A stretch of DNA of 64,000 bases from assembly GCA_016935555.1 (NCBI GenBank), contig JAFGQR010000050.1:23295-87294 (forward strand). Reading direction: 5' to 3'. Source of the DNA: Verrucomicrobiota bacterium (lineage in GTDB: Bacteria; Verrucomicrobiota; Verrucomicrobiia; Limisphaerales; JAFGQR01). Below, piece by piece: positions 51,980-61,536 of the stretch. A program made the translations under genes and the position numbers. Each line of letters starts with the position of its first letter. Positions within the stretch are counted from its first letter, which is position 1. The notes below the pieces were generated by a model. The model was given only the letters and a program-made list of their open reading frames with translations. It did no database searches and was not told the origin of the DNA.

Positions 51980-53929
51980 ATGTTGCGGGCCATGACACCA
52001 TGGACATCGGCCGCCGCCGGGATCGCCACGGCGGCGACACTTCTTCTCCACACCGCCGGGTTGGTCGCCGCGCACCACGGCATGGTTCCCGGGCTGAAGA
52101 TCAATGCCGGCGCGGTCAACGGCGCCGTGATCGAGCGCGCCGGCCGCCGGCTCGTCGTCTACGGCGATCCCGGATCGAGTCTCCGGGACGCCGACACCGT
52201 GCTCTTCACGCATGCCCGTCGCGACGTCGTATGGGCCGGCCGCGCGCTGGTGGAAGGCGGCGCCAAAGCCGTCGTGCCGGCCAAAGAGGCCGGACTGTTC
52301 AAAGATCCAGCCGGGTTCTGGGCCGGGTTTGGCACCGCCCGTTTTCACGATTACGCGCAGCAGTCCACGAAGGTGCCCGGATCACCCCTTGCCGTCAGCC
52401 GGACTGTCCAGGGGGGAGACACCCTCGAGTGGGAGGGGCTGGCGTTCCGGGTGCTCGACACGCCCGGGTATACCCGCGGCGCCGTCACCTACGTGCTCGA
52501 ACTGGACGGGCATCGGATCGCGTTCACAGGCGACCTGATCTGCGGCGACGGCCGGCTCTGGGACCTCTACAGCCTCCAGGACGCAATCCCGGAGGCGAAG
52601 ATCGGCGGCTACCACGGTTACGCCGCCCGCCTCGCCGACGTCCTCGCCAGCCTGGCGCGCGTCGCGTCCGCCCAGCCGGAAATCCTCGTGCCGGCGCGCG
52701 GACCTGTCATTCGCGATCCTGCCGCCGCGATCGATCGGGCGACGCGCCGGATCCGGGCGGTGTATGCGAACTGCCTCGAGATCGACGCGCTGCGCTGGTA
52801 TTTTGGCGACGACCACGTCCGCGCCAAAGCCCGGCGTGTCCTGGGTCCCGAAGCGCGGATCAACTGGATGGAAACGGCCGAGACGATTCGGAAAACGCTT
52901 CCGGCCTGGATCGTGCCGATCGCCAACGCCCGCCTGATCCTCGCCGCCGACGGCGCCGGGTTCATGGTGGATTGCGGCAGCGCCTCCATCCTCAACGAGC
53001 TTGAAAAGCGCCACCGCGAAGGCCGATTGGCGTCCGTGGACCACGTGTTCGTCACCCACTACCACGACGATCACACCGAGGCCGTGCCGGACCTGGTGCA
53101 GGCGTTCGGATCCACGGTCTATGCGTGCCCGCAAATGGTGGACATCCTCGAGCGGCCCCGGGCCTACCGTCTGCCCGCCATGACGGCTCGATCCATCCCC
53201 GTCGCCGCGCGCCTCGCCGACGGCGCCCGGTGGCGCTGGAAGGAGTTCGAACTGACCGCCTGGTTCTTCCCAGGCCAAACCCTCTACCACCAGGCACTGC
53301 TCGTCAGGAAAGACGCCGGCGAAAGCATCTGCTTCATCGGCGATTCCTTCACGCCCACCGGCCCGGACGACTATTGCCTGCCCAATCGAAACTGGCTGCA
53401 CCCCGGCCATGGCTACTTCGCCTGCCTCGACCGCCTCCAGCAGCTCCCGCCCGACTGCCTCCTCATCAACCAACACGTCGCCCCCGCCTTCCGCTTCTCC
53501 CCAGCCCAGATCGATCAAATGAAGCGCACCCTCCAACAGCGCCTCCGCCTGTTGCGCGACTTGATCCCCTGGGATGACCCGAACTTCGCCCTCGACGAAG
53601 GCTGGGCCCGCATCCGGCCCTACGCAGCCACAACCCGCCCCCGCGGCGTCGTGTCCGCCGCCGTCGTCATCTTCAACCACTCGCCCGCGCCCCAAACATT
53701 CCGGGTGCGCCTCAACCTGCCCGCCGGCTGGACGGCCGCACGCGCCCCGCGCGCGATTCACCTCCCGCCGCGTCAGGAGGGCGCAGTGCATTTCGCGGTG
53801 ACCGTGCCCGAGCACGCCAACGGCTTGCACGTCGTGACGGCCGACGTGGCGTGGGCGGGCGCGGACCTGCGGGAATGGAGCGAGATGATGGTGACCGTGG
53901 AGGGGGCGCTCCACGGCCGCGGCGATTAG
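51980..53929 (+). CDS. Exported protein with two metallo-beta-lactamase domains, the first degenerate
   Basis: 649 residues from the ATG at 51980 (MLRAMTPW...), which opens a signal peptide ending near VAAHHG; an ATG at 51992 is an alternative. The first MBL-like domain (about 30-260) has lost the metal motif: HARRD stands where HxHxDH is expected, though a GDLICGDG strand remains. The second (about 300-540) is intact, with THYHDDHTE near 359 and CFIGDSFTPTGPDD near 455. A C-terminal beta-sandwich (about 555-649) has an Ig-like or FN3-like pattern (RVRLNLPAGWTAARAPRAIH). MBL-fold hydrolases cleave many ester, amide and phosphodiester substrates; this one is probably periplasmic. An inactive domain in front of an active one suggests substrate positioning or dimerisation, which is inference. 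Confidence 0.85.
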   Translation: MLRAMTPWTSAAAGIATAATLLLHTAGLVAAHHGMVPGLKINAGAVNGAVIERAGRRLVVYGDPGSSLRDADTVLFTHARRDVVWAGRALVEGGAKAVVPAKEAGLFKDPAGFWAGFGTARFHDYAQQSTKVPGSPLAVSRTVQGGDTLEWEGLAFRVLDTPGYTRGAVTYVLELDGHRIAFTGDLICGDGRLWDLYSLQDAIPEAKIGGYHGYAARLADVLASLARVASAQPEILVPARGPVIRDPAAAIDRATRRIRAVYANCLEIDALRWYFGDDHVRAKARRVLGPEARINWMETAETIRKTLPAWIVPIANARLILAADGAGFMVDCGSASILNELEKRHREGRLASVDHVFVTHYHDDHTEAVPDLVQAFGSTVYACPQMVDILERPRAYRLPAMTARSIPVAARLADGARWRWKEFELTAWFFPGQTLYHQALLVRKDAGESICFIGDSFTPTGPDDYCLPNRNWLHPGHGYFACLDRLQQLPPDCLLINQHVAPAFRFSPAQIDQMKRTLQQRLRLLRDLIPWDDPNFALDEGWARIRPYAATTRPRGVVSAAVVIFNHSPAPQTFRVRLNLPAGWTAARAPRAIHLPPRQEGAVHFAVTVPEHANGLHVVTADVAWAGADLREWSEMMVTVEGALHGRGD

Positions 53930-53984
53930 TGGCAGGCATGATCGATCACCCGCGGCGTGCCCGGGCTGCAGAAGTGAACCTCCT

Positions 53985-54248
53985 TCACGCAGTGCCCCGG
54001 CCGGTGTCCCCGATGGGCGCCTTCTGCCGGGTGCCGTAACGCGGGTCCACCGCCGTGTGCATGGCCGCCAGGTCAATGGCGCGTTCCAGCAGCGCCGGAA
54101 GCTCGAGCGCACCCGCCGGCACCACGTCCACAACCAGCGCCTCCGGGCCTTTGATCGGCAGGCGCACCCCCACGAGCCCGCTTGCGTCGAACTCGGCGGC
54201 AATGACCCCGTTGTTCAACGTCAGGCTTTCCCGCAGAAGTCCCGATTC
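53985..54248 (-). pseudogene. Open fragment, probable gene remnant
   Basis: The minus-strand frame from just after the stop at 54249-54251 down to 53985 reads LLRESLTLNNGVIAAEFDAS-GLVGVR, then ALVVDVVPAGALELPALLER, ending near DPRYGTRQKAPIGD. The first part resembles strands near the substrate domain of several glycosidases; the second part does not obviously continue it. No good start codon and no matching length were found. I read it as a chimeric remnant, not an expressed gene. Confidence 0.4.
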
Positions 54249-54372
54249 TCAAGGTCATGAGCGTTTCAATGTCGAATTACCGTTCGCCCTCCCATGTCAG
54301 GTTCTTCTCCAGCCATGAGGACAACCCACTGACACGAAACCAACATGGCGGGCAGCATGCGGCGGATGGCGT

Positions 54373-54507
54373 TCATGAGCGGATGCACAAGCATCCAACG
54401 TCGCCGTAGCCGAGATCGTCGGCTAGGAACAGGATGATGTTCGGCTTGTCCGCGGCGTGGGCCGCGGCCCAGACCGCCACCAGGAATATCAAAAACTCCC
54501 GCTTCAA
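54373..54507 (-). pseudogene. N-terminal remnant of a secreted sulfatase
   Basis: Translated from a TTG at 54507, the fragment gives a signal peptide ([18 protein letters not shown]) followed by [19 protein letters not shown], the opening of the type I sulfatase family, then a stop after seven more codons. The catalytic Cys/Ser motif and everything beyond are gone. The region 54249-54372 behind it shows no continuation in any minus frame that I could find. Sulfatases usually accompany glycosidases acting on sulfated polysaccharides, so this may record the loss of that capacity. Confidence 0.65.
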
Positions 54508-54694
54508 CGGCCTGAGTCCGAAACAGCGATGACGGTTGGCTGGCAACATCGGGTTGCTTCACGAGCCGGCGGCCTTACGGGCGAGAAACGGGGCCGAAAT
54601 ACCCCGGCAATCCCACTCTATCACCCTGTGAACATGGCCTTCCATTTGCAAACCAATAACTTCGCCAGGCGACACTTGGGGGACGTGAACCGCA

Positions 54695-57136
54695 TCAGTT
54701 CAACCTGATCACCGCTGCCGCATACGCGGGCAGATCAAATCGAGCCCGCGTTCCATTCAACCGGACAACACCAGGCTCCGCACGCACCGCCCCGGGTTCG
54801 GCAAGCGTGTTGCGGGCGCGCAGCGACCCGGGCGCCACAACGTGCATGGAGGCGGTCTTCGGGATGACCCCCCCTCTGAAGTCCACGGCGACCGATGTGC
54901 TTCGGTCTTTGGGATTGACCGCTTTGATCACCACCGTGCCGCCGTCCTCACTGCGGGTGGCGACGATATTGCAGCCTTGCACATCACCGGCCACGGGGAG
55001 GAATTCCGGGGCAAAGTTGTCCCACCAGAGTTTCATCACGACGTAATTTGGCGCCGGGAACCAGCCGGTGTGATCGAAATTGATGAAGGCGTTGTCCCAC
55101 GCGCCGGCGGAGGTGTGGCGCAGGAACAGCGCCGGACCGCCAAGCGTGAATCTCCTGCCCTGGCGCTCGTAAGCATTCAGCAATCCGGCCGCATACAGGC
55201 CGGTCCGCCAGTCCGTAGACTGCGCGTTCCATTCGGAGTTGTAGATCTCCATGGCGGGGTTGGCCGAGCGGGAGATGTAATCCGCAAGCTCGATCAGCAG
55301 GCCTTCATACCGCCCCACCCCCGAGTCGAAGTTGTCCGGATTCTCGTAGTGGTGGATGCTGATGTAATCCATCAGGGGCGCGCACGCGTCGATCAAGGAA
55401 CGGTTCCACCGCATGTCGAAACTGCTGCCACCGCAGGCAATGATCTTGATGGGCGCCCCCAGGTTTCTGGCCTTGGCGCGCATCGCCGGCGCGAACGCTT
55501 TCACCTTGGCAATGTAGGCTTCGATGCCCGCGCCCCACGTCTCATTGTCGAGTTCCCAGTAAACCACGTTGTAGGGTTCCCGATGGCCGTTGGCGGCGCG
55601 CCGTGCGCCCATCGGGGTCGACGTGTCGCCGTTGCAGTATTCCATCCACTCCAGCGCGTAGGGAAGGTAGACGCCGTCGGAGGCAAGCCGGAACTGCGCG
55701 GGCGCGCCGCAACCGGCGCGCAGCAAACCCGTATTGATCACCAGCAGCGGTTCGGCGCCGGTCTTCTGGCAGAGCAGCATGTATTCATCCGTGCCGAACG
55801 AATTGATGTCCTGATCCTCCCACATGTAGGCCGGGTAAATCCGCCGCTTCTGCTGCGGACCCACCGCGTCTTTCCAGAGGTAAACCGACGCGAAACATCC
55901 TCCCGGCCAGCGGATGATCGGCGGCCGCAGACCACGCACCGCCTCCAGCAAGTCGGGCCGCAACCCGCCAGTCGCCAGGGCGTCTTGCCCCATCATGTTC
56001 ACATGATCGAGTTTCACCGAACCCGCACCGAGCAGTGTGATGCGAAGTGAACCGTAAGGCGTGTCGCCGCTGCAATTGATTTGAAATGGATATTCAGCCC
56101 AATCGGTGGCGGGTCGCCCCAGCACGGCCGAACCGAGAACGGTTTCACCGTCGAGCAACTCCAGTTTGACACCCGCCGGAAGCAAGCCTTTCATCCAGAC
56201 CGATCCCTCATAGCGTTGCGGTATGAATCGGAATTTGTCCTGCTGGATGCCCGTGGCGCTGCCGTCGCTCGTCAACTGGACGCTGTAGTCGTTGTTGAGC
56301 CCATCCTTGACCCGCTCGGCCCGGCCTGAACCAAAGTGCGCCCAGAAATCGGCCGCGAATCCTCTCGCGGGCAGTTTGGGCAACCCGGAGAAGAACTCCT
56401 TGGCGCCATCGAGGCTGGTGACCTTGATCTGGCGGTAGCGAGCGTGCGTGCCCCATGTCCCAAGACCGATCATGCCGGTCAGATAGGGACTGTCCTCGTC
56501 CCGCAGCTCGATGATTTGCTCTCCCCCCAGCCAGCATTGAATGTGGTTGCCTTCACAACGGATGCGAATATCGTTCCAGCAGCCCGTCTCGATTCGCCCC
56601 TCACGCCCCCGTCCCATCCCGCGGCGCCGGCCATTCGATTCCTTTTCGATGGCGTGGCGGGTGTTGTTCCAGCCGCCGAGGTTCAGCCAATAGAATGAAT
56701 CGTCATCCTGGGCGCGAAACAGCACCAGGAATCCCTCGGCGCCACCCTCCTTGCGCGCCTGCAGCGTGAGTTCATAGTCCTTCCAGGAGCGGTCACCGAA
56801 AACAACATTCACATCCGTGATCAGGGCAGACTGGATGACCTCGCCATTCTCAACCGACCAATCCCCCATGCCGCTGCGGCTCAACTCGAAGCTGCGGTTC
56901 CAGACCAGCTCGCCCCAGAGCCCGCCGTTGGCGGAGTGGTAAATGTGCTCCAGAAAATGGCCGTAAACGCGCGGGCTGATCGCGTGCGACGGGTGGTCCG
57001 TGTCCACCGTCAGCCGGACGCGCGCATCCCCGGGCTGGGCAACGCCCGCCACGCTGCCCAACGCGAAACACCCGGTTAACATCAGGACGGCCAGGAATCG
57101 ACGGCGGTTTTGATTGGGATTAAACCGTGTGCTCAT
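54695..57136 (-). CDS. GH51-type alpha-L-arabinofuranosidase with inserted beta-sandwich domain
   Basis: 813 residues. The N-terminus carries a twin-arginine-like signal (NQNRRRFLAVLMLTGCF). After the first barrel strand (ISPRVYGHFLEHIYHSANGG), residues about 105-260 are an inserted laminin-G/3-keto-disaccharide-hydrolase-like domain (SWKDYELTLQARKEGGAEG ... WNNTRHAIEKES). A second beta-sandwich and then the TIM barrel follow (IIRWPGGCFASVYLWKDAVG). The catalytic Glu residues are Glu532 in WELDNETWG (acid/base) and Glu635 in YNSEWNAQ (nucleophile). The C-terminal beta domain ends at AAVIRLN. It releases L-arabinofuranose from arabinans or arabinoxylan, in line with the family. It is followed upstream by a repeat-rich gap, not by other enzymes. 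Confidence 0.92.
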   Translation of the reverse strand: MSTRFNPNQNRRRFLAVLMLTGCFALGSVAGVAQPGDARVRLTVDTDHPSHAISPRVYGHFLEHIYHSANGGLWGELVWNRSFELSRSGMGDWSVENGEVIQSALITDVNVVFGDRSWKDYELTLQARKEGGAEGFLVLFRAQDDDSFYWLNLGGWNNTRHAIEKESNGRRRGMGRGREGRIETGCWNDIRIRCEGNHIQCWLGGEQIIELRDEDSPYLTGMIGLGTWGTHARYRQIKVTSLDGAKEFFSGLPKLPARGFAADFWAHFGSGRAERVKDGLNNDYSVQLTSDGSATGIQQDKFRFIPQRYEGSVWMKGLLPAGVKLELLDGETVLGSAVLGRPATDWAEYPFQINCSGDTPYGSLRITLLGAGSVKLDHVNMMGQDALATGGLRPDLLEAVRGLRPPIIRWPGGCFASVYLWKDAVGPQQKRRIYPAYMWEDQDINSFGTDEYMLLCQKTGAEPLLVINTGLLRAGCGAPAQFRLASDGVYLPYALEWMEYCNGDTSTPMGARRAANGHREPYNVVYWELDNETWGAGIEAYIAKVKAFAPAMRAKARNLGAPIKIIACGGSSFDMRWNRSLIDACAPLMDYISIHHYENPDNFDSGVGRYEGLLIELADYISRSANPAMEIYNSEWNAQSTDWRTGLYAAGLLNAYERQGRRFTLGGPALFLRHTSAGAWDNAFINFDHTGWFPAPNYVVMKLWWDNFAPEFLPVAGDVQGCNIVATRSEDGGTVVIKAVNPKDRSTSVAVDFRGGVIPKTASMHVVAPGSLRARNTLAEPGAVRAEPGVVRLNGTRARFDLPAYAAAVIRLN

Positions 57137-57773
57137 AAGAAACTGTCTTGCAGCTCATACGCATTGTCTCTTCCAGTGACGCAACAAAGCCCGCTAATCC
57201 TTGAGTGCCCACATGCTTTCTCAACAGATCAAGTTTTGCCGGAAATGGAAAACTCAAGGATTCCCGGCCGCCGCTGCGCGGCGGCTTCAGTGATGTTGGA
57301 TCAAAACCGCGCAGCGGTTTTGTGGAGCGAGCCGCGCGCAGACCCACGGCCCTCTCGATGAACACCCACGGTTTCTGGCTCCTGCGCACCTAAAACAGTC
57401 TGAGCCCGTGGCTCGCTAGGTGTCAAGCGCAAGCCTTCATGGCGGCCAGGGACGGCTTTCCGAGCCCATGGATCCTAACCGAGATGATCAAGATGGCAGC
57501 AGGTCGTGTTCAAACTCCGAATCACGCCGGCAGTGCTGCCAACGGCGTTTCTATCGATTCTGCTCTTGGCGACGCCGGCCGTGCAGCGGTGGTTTCTGAT
57601 TGTTGAATGTTGAGGCCTGACCCCAATGGCCCACCGACCCCTGATTGTTGAATGTTGAGGCCTGACCCCAATGGTCCCCCCGGCCGTCTGTCAGACCGCT
57701 CAGATGGCTGACGTTCCCATTGACGACAACGTTTTTGAAGCCCCTGCCAGTCGCATGGCTCGCATGGGGCGCA
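57137..57773. other. Intergenic region with hairpins and a direct repeat
   Basis: About 640 bases between two minus-strand glycosidase genes. It contains hairpins at 57267-57285 (6-bp stem, GCCGCC with GGCGGC) and 57302-57322 (9-bp stem CAAAACCGC with GCGGTTTTG, 3-base loop), and a 34-base direct repeat described separately. The GH51 promoter should be near 57140-57250. No protein-like ORF was found. Confidence 0.6.
57596..57674. repeat. 34-base direct repeat, period 45
   Basis: Positions 57596-57629 and 57641-57674 are identical and are separated by 11 bases. The unit begins CTGATTGTTGAATGTTGAGG and ends with CCTGACCCCAATGG. The TGACCCC word also appears in the repeats at 16384-16497. Confidence 0.9.
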
Positions 57774-60700
57774 TCAGTTGTTCGGCAGGCGGTCACCCTT
57801 CAGCAGCCGGACCGGTCCAAGCAACCCCGAGGGCAACAAGGGGTCGCCGGCTTTGAACGGACGATAGGTGGTCTGGGTGAACTGCTGGCCCGGGGAAGCG
57901 GCGTCGCCGATCATCCGGTTGGGCCACAGGTTGGCGACCTCGATTTCCAAAATGTTGCCAGCCGGCTTGAGGGGGTGGCGGATGTCCACCCGCCGCGGGG
58001 CGGTCCACACCACGCCGCAATCCGTGCCGTTGACCCGCACACGGGCCATGACTTCTACGCCGCCGAGATCGAGACAGGTTTCAAACTTCGGGTCGGCCGT
58101 TGTCCCGGCCGGCAGATCAAAAGTGGTGCGATAGGTCGCGATGCCGGAGTAGTGTCTGACGCCAGGTTCGGCACGTTGGGTCCAATCCTCCAGCTTCTCA
58201 AAGCGCACCTGGGCGGGTGCGCCCATCGTCGGATCGAAGGACACGTCCCAGTGGCTTTCGAGGGTTTGCAGTTCGGTGAATTCCCCGAAGTTCTGGCCGG
58301 CACGGTCGGCCGGGGCAGTTGCAACCGCTGCCTTCCTCGACGGGAACGTCACGAAGTAACTCTCGTAAGGCTCGAAGCGCAGGGGAATCTCCGTGAAGCT
58401 CCCCGTGCGGGTGAATTGCGGGAGCGCCCGGATTTCGCCGCTGTTGGGATTCCAAAGTTCCGGTGCGCCCGTGGCGACGCGGAAGGTGGCGGTGGTGCGG
58501 ACCGCGTCGGCGGAACGGTTGGCCACAAAATAGATGTCGCGGTCTTTCGTCCGCCGGTGCGTGTAACGCAATGGCCCGGCCGAAACAAAGTCCTCACGCA
58601 CGCCCGTCTCCCCAAGAACGGCGGCCGTGAGGGCGTAGTGCGGATACAGCGGCGGCGCGACCGGCGACGGTTTGAGCCGCCACGGAGACATGGGCGCCTT
58701 CCCCAACACCCGGACGGGCTTTCCGGCCGGAGCGTCTTTGGCGTCGGCCGCGATCCATTCCGCATCGGTGATGAGGAGTTGCTGCGAGCGATCCTGGAAC
58801 TGGATCTTCAGCGCGCCAATGAGCCCCGCTGGGTTGGGTTTGTCCCCGCCGTTCTCGGCGAGCACGGTCAGGACATTGGTGCCGTGCTGCAATGCTTTCG
58901 TGACATCCGCGACATAGGTCTGGGTGAAATTGTCTCCCTCCAGCACGGGGTTGCCGTTGAGGGTGGCGTTGAATCCGTTGTCGGCGGTCATCTCCAGGCG
59001 CGCCGAAGAAACCTGGTTACTCAAGGGCACCCGGAATTCCCGGCGGAAGACTGCCCTTCCCACCGGCGCGGCACTGGCGGGATCGCCCTGCGTCTTCCAG
59101 ATCCACTGTGCTTGGAAGATGGGCGACGGCCCGGCAGCGTCCGCCTCATACAATGCGTTGCCCCAGAGAATCCGGCCTTGGCCGTGCCGCCGGCTGGCCT
59201 GCTCGGGCGGGGGTTGCAAGCCGCCCCAGAGTGCCTCCGCTCTCCGGGCCACTTCGCGGTCGCAGGCCGGATAGTTGACCAAGCTCGGTGATTTGCGCGG
59301 CGGATTGCCGACCACGGTCGCCCCTGCTTGAACCAGGGATTGCAGCTTGCGGACCAATTCGGGCGTCATGGTCGCGACGTTCGGCAGGACCAGCAATGGA
59401 TACTCGGCACCGCTGGGGAACACGATGTTGCCGTCGCGAACTCTGGCCTGCTTGATGAGGGTTGCCGCCGAGCACCCGTCGAAGTTGTAGCCGCGCCGGT
59501 CGGGCATCCGATGGCTGCCCGCAAAGGCCGAGGCGGGCGGTTGGAAGACATTTGGCGCGCCCTCCGGCAGCAGGTACAACACGTCAGCGATCGTGCGTCC
59601 CTGCCGCAACAGATGCTGGCAGCGGGTGACATAGCGGTGATACTCACCCACCATCGGCCACCACGTCTGGCCGCGATCCCAATGCACTCCATACGGCCCC
59701 ATGACCATGCCCGGACGGCCTTCGTCGGGCTTGTGGGCGAACGTGTGATAGGTGAAGCGGTTGATGCCCGCGGCGAACGCCCAGTCCCCCTGGTTCTTCA
59801 GCGAACCCGGGTGGAATCTCCAGTTCTCACCCGGCGCACCGGTGAACGCCTCCGCCGCCACCACCGGGCGGCCCAGCACATGAGCGATCGATGCGGCGGT
59901 GTGACAACTGAACGATGTCTCGAAGCCCAGACTCCAAAACTCGCACATCGGCACATCGGCCACCGCGCCGAGGTCGAAGTCGCACGTGGGGTTCATGTCG
60001 TAGGGCTCGATGGACAGCGTGAGTCCGTGCTTGCGGCCGATGCGCCTGAGGTGTTCGGCGTGGTTCTCGATGACCAACGCCTGGCCGGTCAGGCGGAGGT
60101 CCCAGAGGAATCGCTCACTCTGTTCCCGGCTGCCGACGACGTAGCCGAGGTAAACGGGGTAAAAGGGCTGCGGATCGTAACCGCGCCGCTTCCGGAATTC
60201 TCCCCGCCAGTTGGGTGTCCAGTTCTGGGCCCCCATCTCCCAACTATCGATATGCAGCATCGTCCAGCCCCGGCCTGGCGGACGCAACCCGACTTTGTTC
60301 AAGAGCTTGCCAGCATAGTCCGCAAAGTGCGCGTCGAGCGCGGCGGCGTCGAACTTGTCGCACTCGAAGCCGACGCCTGGATCGGGTGCCGGCCGGGTGG
60401 AGGCGCCGTTGTTGCGGCTCACGAAACGCAGGACGGTCCACGTACCGTCCGGGATTTGCCAGTCCACCGTGCCGTCGGGTTTCAGGCGTTGCGTCAGGTC
60501 GATCACACGGTCCAACGGAATCGTCGAGCCGGGGGCGTCGGCGGGAAACTCGGCGGGCGCGTCGAGCCGGGCTTTGACGTTGGGTTGCGAGGAGAACGGC
60601 GCGCGATACACCAGGGCCTTCTCGTCGATGTCGGGAAGGGTTGCCGGGCTTGCCGGAGTCGGGAACGCGAGCACCGCCACATCCCGGTGGAAGGTCTCCC

Positions 60701-61214
60701 AGGGCGCGCGCAGTGGCTTGGGGACGTCGCCGAAGAACGGGCGGCGGGGGGGGGGCACCGGCAGGGTGTTGGTGAGCGGCCCTGGCCCCTTCACCTCGAT
60801 GGGGCTGGCGACCAGGTGCTGCATGGATTGCTCCGGCTTCACCCACGGGCCGCCGCTGCCGGCCCAACCCGGTCCCGAGCCGAGTATGATCTCGATCCCC
60901 AAGCGCTCCGCCTCGCGCACCGCGTGAACGAAAAGGTCCTGCCATTGCTCACTGAGGAAATCCACCGGCCCGCGCGGCACGCCCACGTTGACTTCGAGGA
61001 ACACGACATGCCCCATGCCGGCCGCCTTCATGGCTTGCAGATCCCGTGTCATCCCCTCGCGCGAGAGGTTGCCGTCCATGAAATACCAGTAGGCGCCGGG
61101 TCGCGCCGCATCCGGAGGCTCGCGGAAGGATTCCGCGAGATCGTTCTCCGCCGCCGCGGTCAGAAGCCAGCAGAGCTGGAGGAACATTGTCAGCATGCGA
61201 TCGGAGTGTATCAT
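57774..61214 (-). CDS. GH106 family glycosidase (alpha-L-rhamnosidase-type), secreted
   Basis: 1146 residues from the ATG ending at 61214; the ATG at 61196 is an alternative that leaves a good signal peptide (MLTMFLQLCWLLTAAAEN). The catalytic region (about 20-620) shows the hallmark RPGAYWYFMDGNLSREGMTR, ADVPMCEFWSLG, VVAAEAFTGAPGENWRFHPG, NRFTYHTFAHKPDEG and MGPYGVHWDRGQTWWPMVGE, which is the GH106 pattern. Two jelly-roll domains follow (about 740-870 and 1010-1130; RREFRVPLSNQV and YRTTFDLPAGTTADPKF). A 10-G tract at 60746-60755 encodes part of PVPPPRRP. GH106 enzymes cleave alpha-L-rhamnosides, as in rhamnogalacturonan. It is transcribed in the same direction as the GH51 gene but is separated from it by the repeat region. 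Confidence 0.93.
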   Translation of the reverse strand: MIHSDRMLTMFLQLCWLLTAAAENDLAESFREPPDAARPGAYWYFMDGNLSREGMTRDLQAMKAAGMGHVVFLEVNVGVPRGPVDFLSEQWQDLFVHAVREAERLGIEIILGSGPGWAGSGGPWVKPEQSMQHLVASPIEVKGPGPLTNTLPVPPPRRPFFGDVPKPLRAPWETFHRDVAVLAFPTPASPATLPDIDEKALVYRAPFSSQPNVKARLDAPAEFPADAPGSTIPLDRVIDLTQRLKPDGTVDWQIPDGTWTVLRFVSRNNGASTRPAPDPGVGFECDKFDAAALDAHFADYAGKLLNKVGLRPPGRGWTMLHIDSWEMGAQNWTPNWRGEFRKRRGYDPQPFYPVYLGYVVGSREQSERFLWDLRLTGQALVIENHAEHLRRIGRKHGLTLSIEPYDMNPTCDFDLGAVADVPMCEFWSLGFETSFSCHTAASIAHVLGRPVVAAEAFTGAPGENWRFHPGSLKNQGDWAFAAGINRFTYHTFAHKPDEGRPGMVMGPYGVHWDRGQTWWPMVGEYHRYVTRCQHLLRQGRTIADVLYLLPEGAPNVFQPPASAFAGSHRMPDRRGYNFDGCSAATLIKQARVRDGNIVFPSGAEYPLLVLPNVATMTPELVRKLQSLVQAGATVVGNPPRKSPSLVNYPACDREVARRAEALWGGLQPPPEQASRRHGQGRILWGNALYEADAAGPSPIFQAQWIWKTQGDPASAAPVGRAVFRREFRVPLSNQVSSARLEMTADNGFNATLNGNPVLEGDNFTQTYVADVTKALQHGTNVLTVLAENGGDKPNPAGLIGALKIQFQDRSQQLLITDAEWIAADAKDAPAGKPVRVLGKAPMSPWRLKPSPVAPPLYPHYALTAAVLGETGVREDFVSAGPLRYTHRRTKDRDIYFVANRSADAVRTTATFRVATGAPELWNPNSGEIRALPQFTRTGSFTEIPLRFEPYESYFVTFPSRKAAVATAPADRAGQNFGEFTELQTLESHWDVSFDPTMGAPAQVRFEKLEDWTQRAEPGVRHYSGIATYRTTFDLPAGTTADPKFETCLDLGGVEVMARVRVNGTDCGVVWTAPRRVDIRHPLKPAGNILEIEVANLWPNRMIGDAASPGQQFTQTTYRPFKAGDPLLPSGLLGPVRLLKGDRLPNN

Positions 61215-61536
61215 CGGCCGGAGTGTAGGTGGCCGGTCATCGGTTGTCACTCGCAGACCGCAGGCGGGACCCGCGGCGTGCCAGGGCCGAGGGGATTGCG
61301 CCTTGCAGCCCGTGGGTGCGCCGCGTCCGTGGGGGTGCCTGGGTAGCGAAGGCTGCAAACCCGAAGCAACCCCGACAGGGTTGCGGCCCGAAAACATGCG
61401 GCGCTCCGCCGCCGCTGACGATGCGCCGTCGCAGGGCGTGATCGGGTCACGCACAAGATTCGCAGATAAGCCCAGTATTCCAAACAAACAGCAAATGTTG
61501 TTGATTATTGCCTACGTTTTGCCTACGTTTTGACCC
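61215..61536. other. Intergenic region between GH106 and the integrase gene
   Basis: About 320 bases. The part to 61440 is GC-rich and holds no protein-like ORF. From 61440 the sequence becomes AT-richer and contains CAAACAAACAGCAAATG, then the tandem GCCTACGTTTT pair at 61510-61531. This change in composition, just before the recombinase, is a plausible element border. I found no tRNA gene here to serve as an integration site. Confidence 0.5.
61510..61531 (+). repeat. Tandem 11-base repeat upstream of the integrase
   Basis: GCCTACGTTTT occurs twice head to tail, ending six bases before the integrase start codon. It could be a binding or core site for the recombinase; that is inferred from position. 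Confidence 0.6.

Noticed and set aside
57596..57674. Possible CRISPR array
   Set aside because: There are only two copies of the 34-mer with an 11-base spacer, and no cas genes are nearby.
59328..61346. 672-codon plus-strand frame opposite GH106
   Set aside because: It is antisense to GH106 motifs and has no recognisable domain or signal peptide.
61215..61536. tRNA gene as the integration site for the recombinase
   Set aside because: No cloverleaf or conserved T-loop sequence could be found on either strand.
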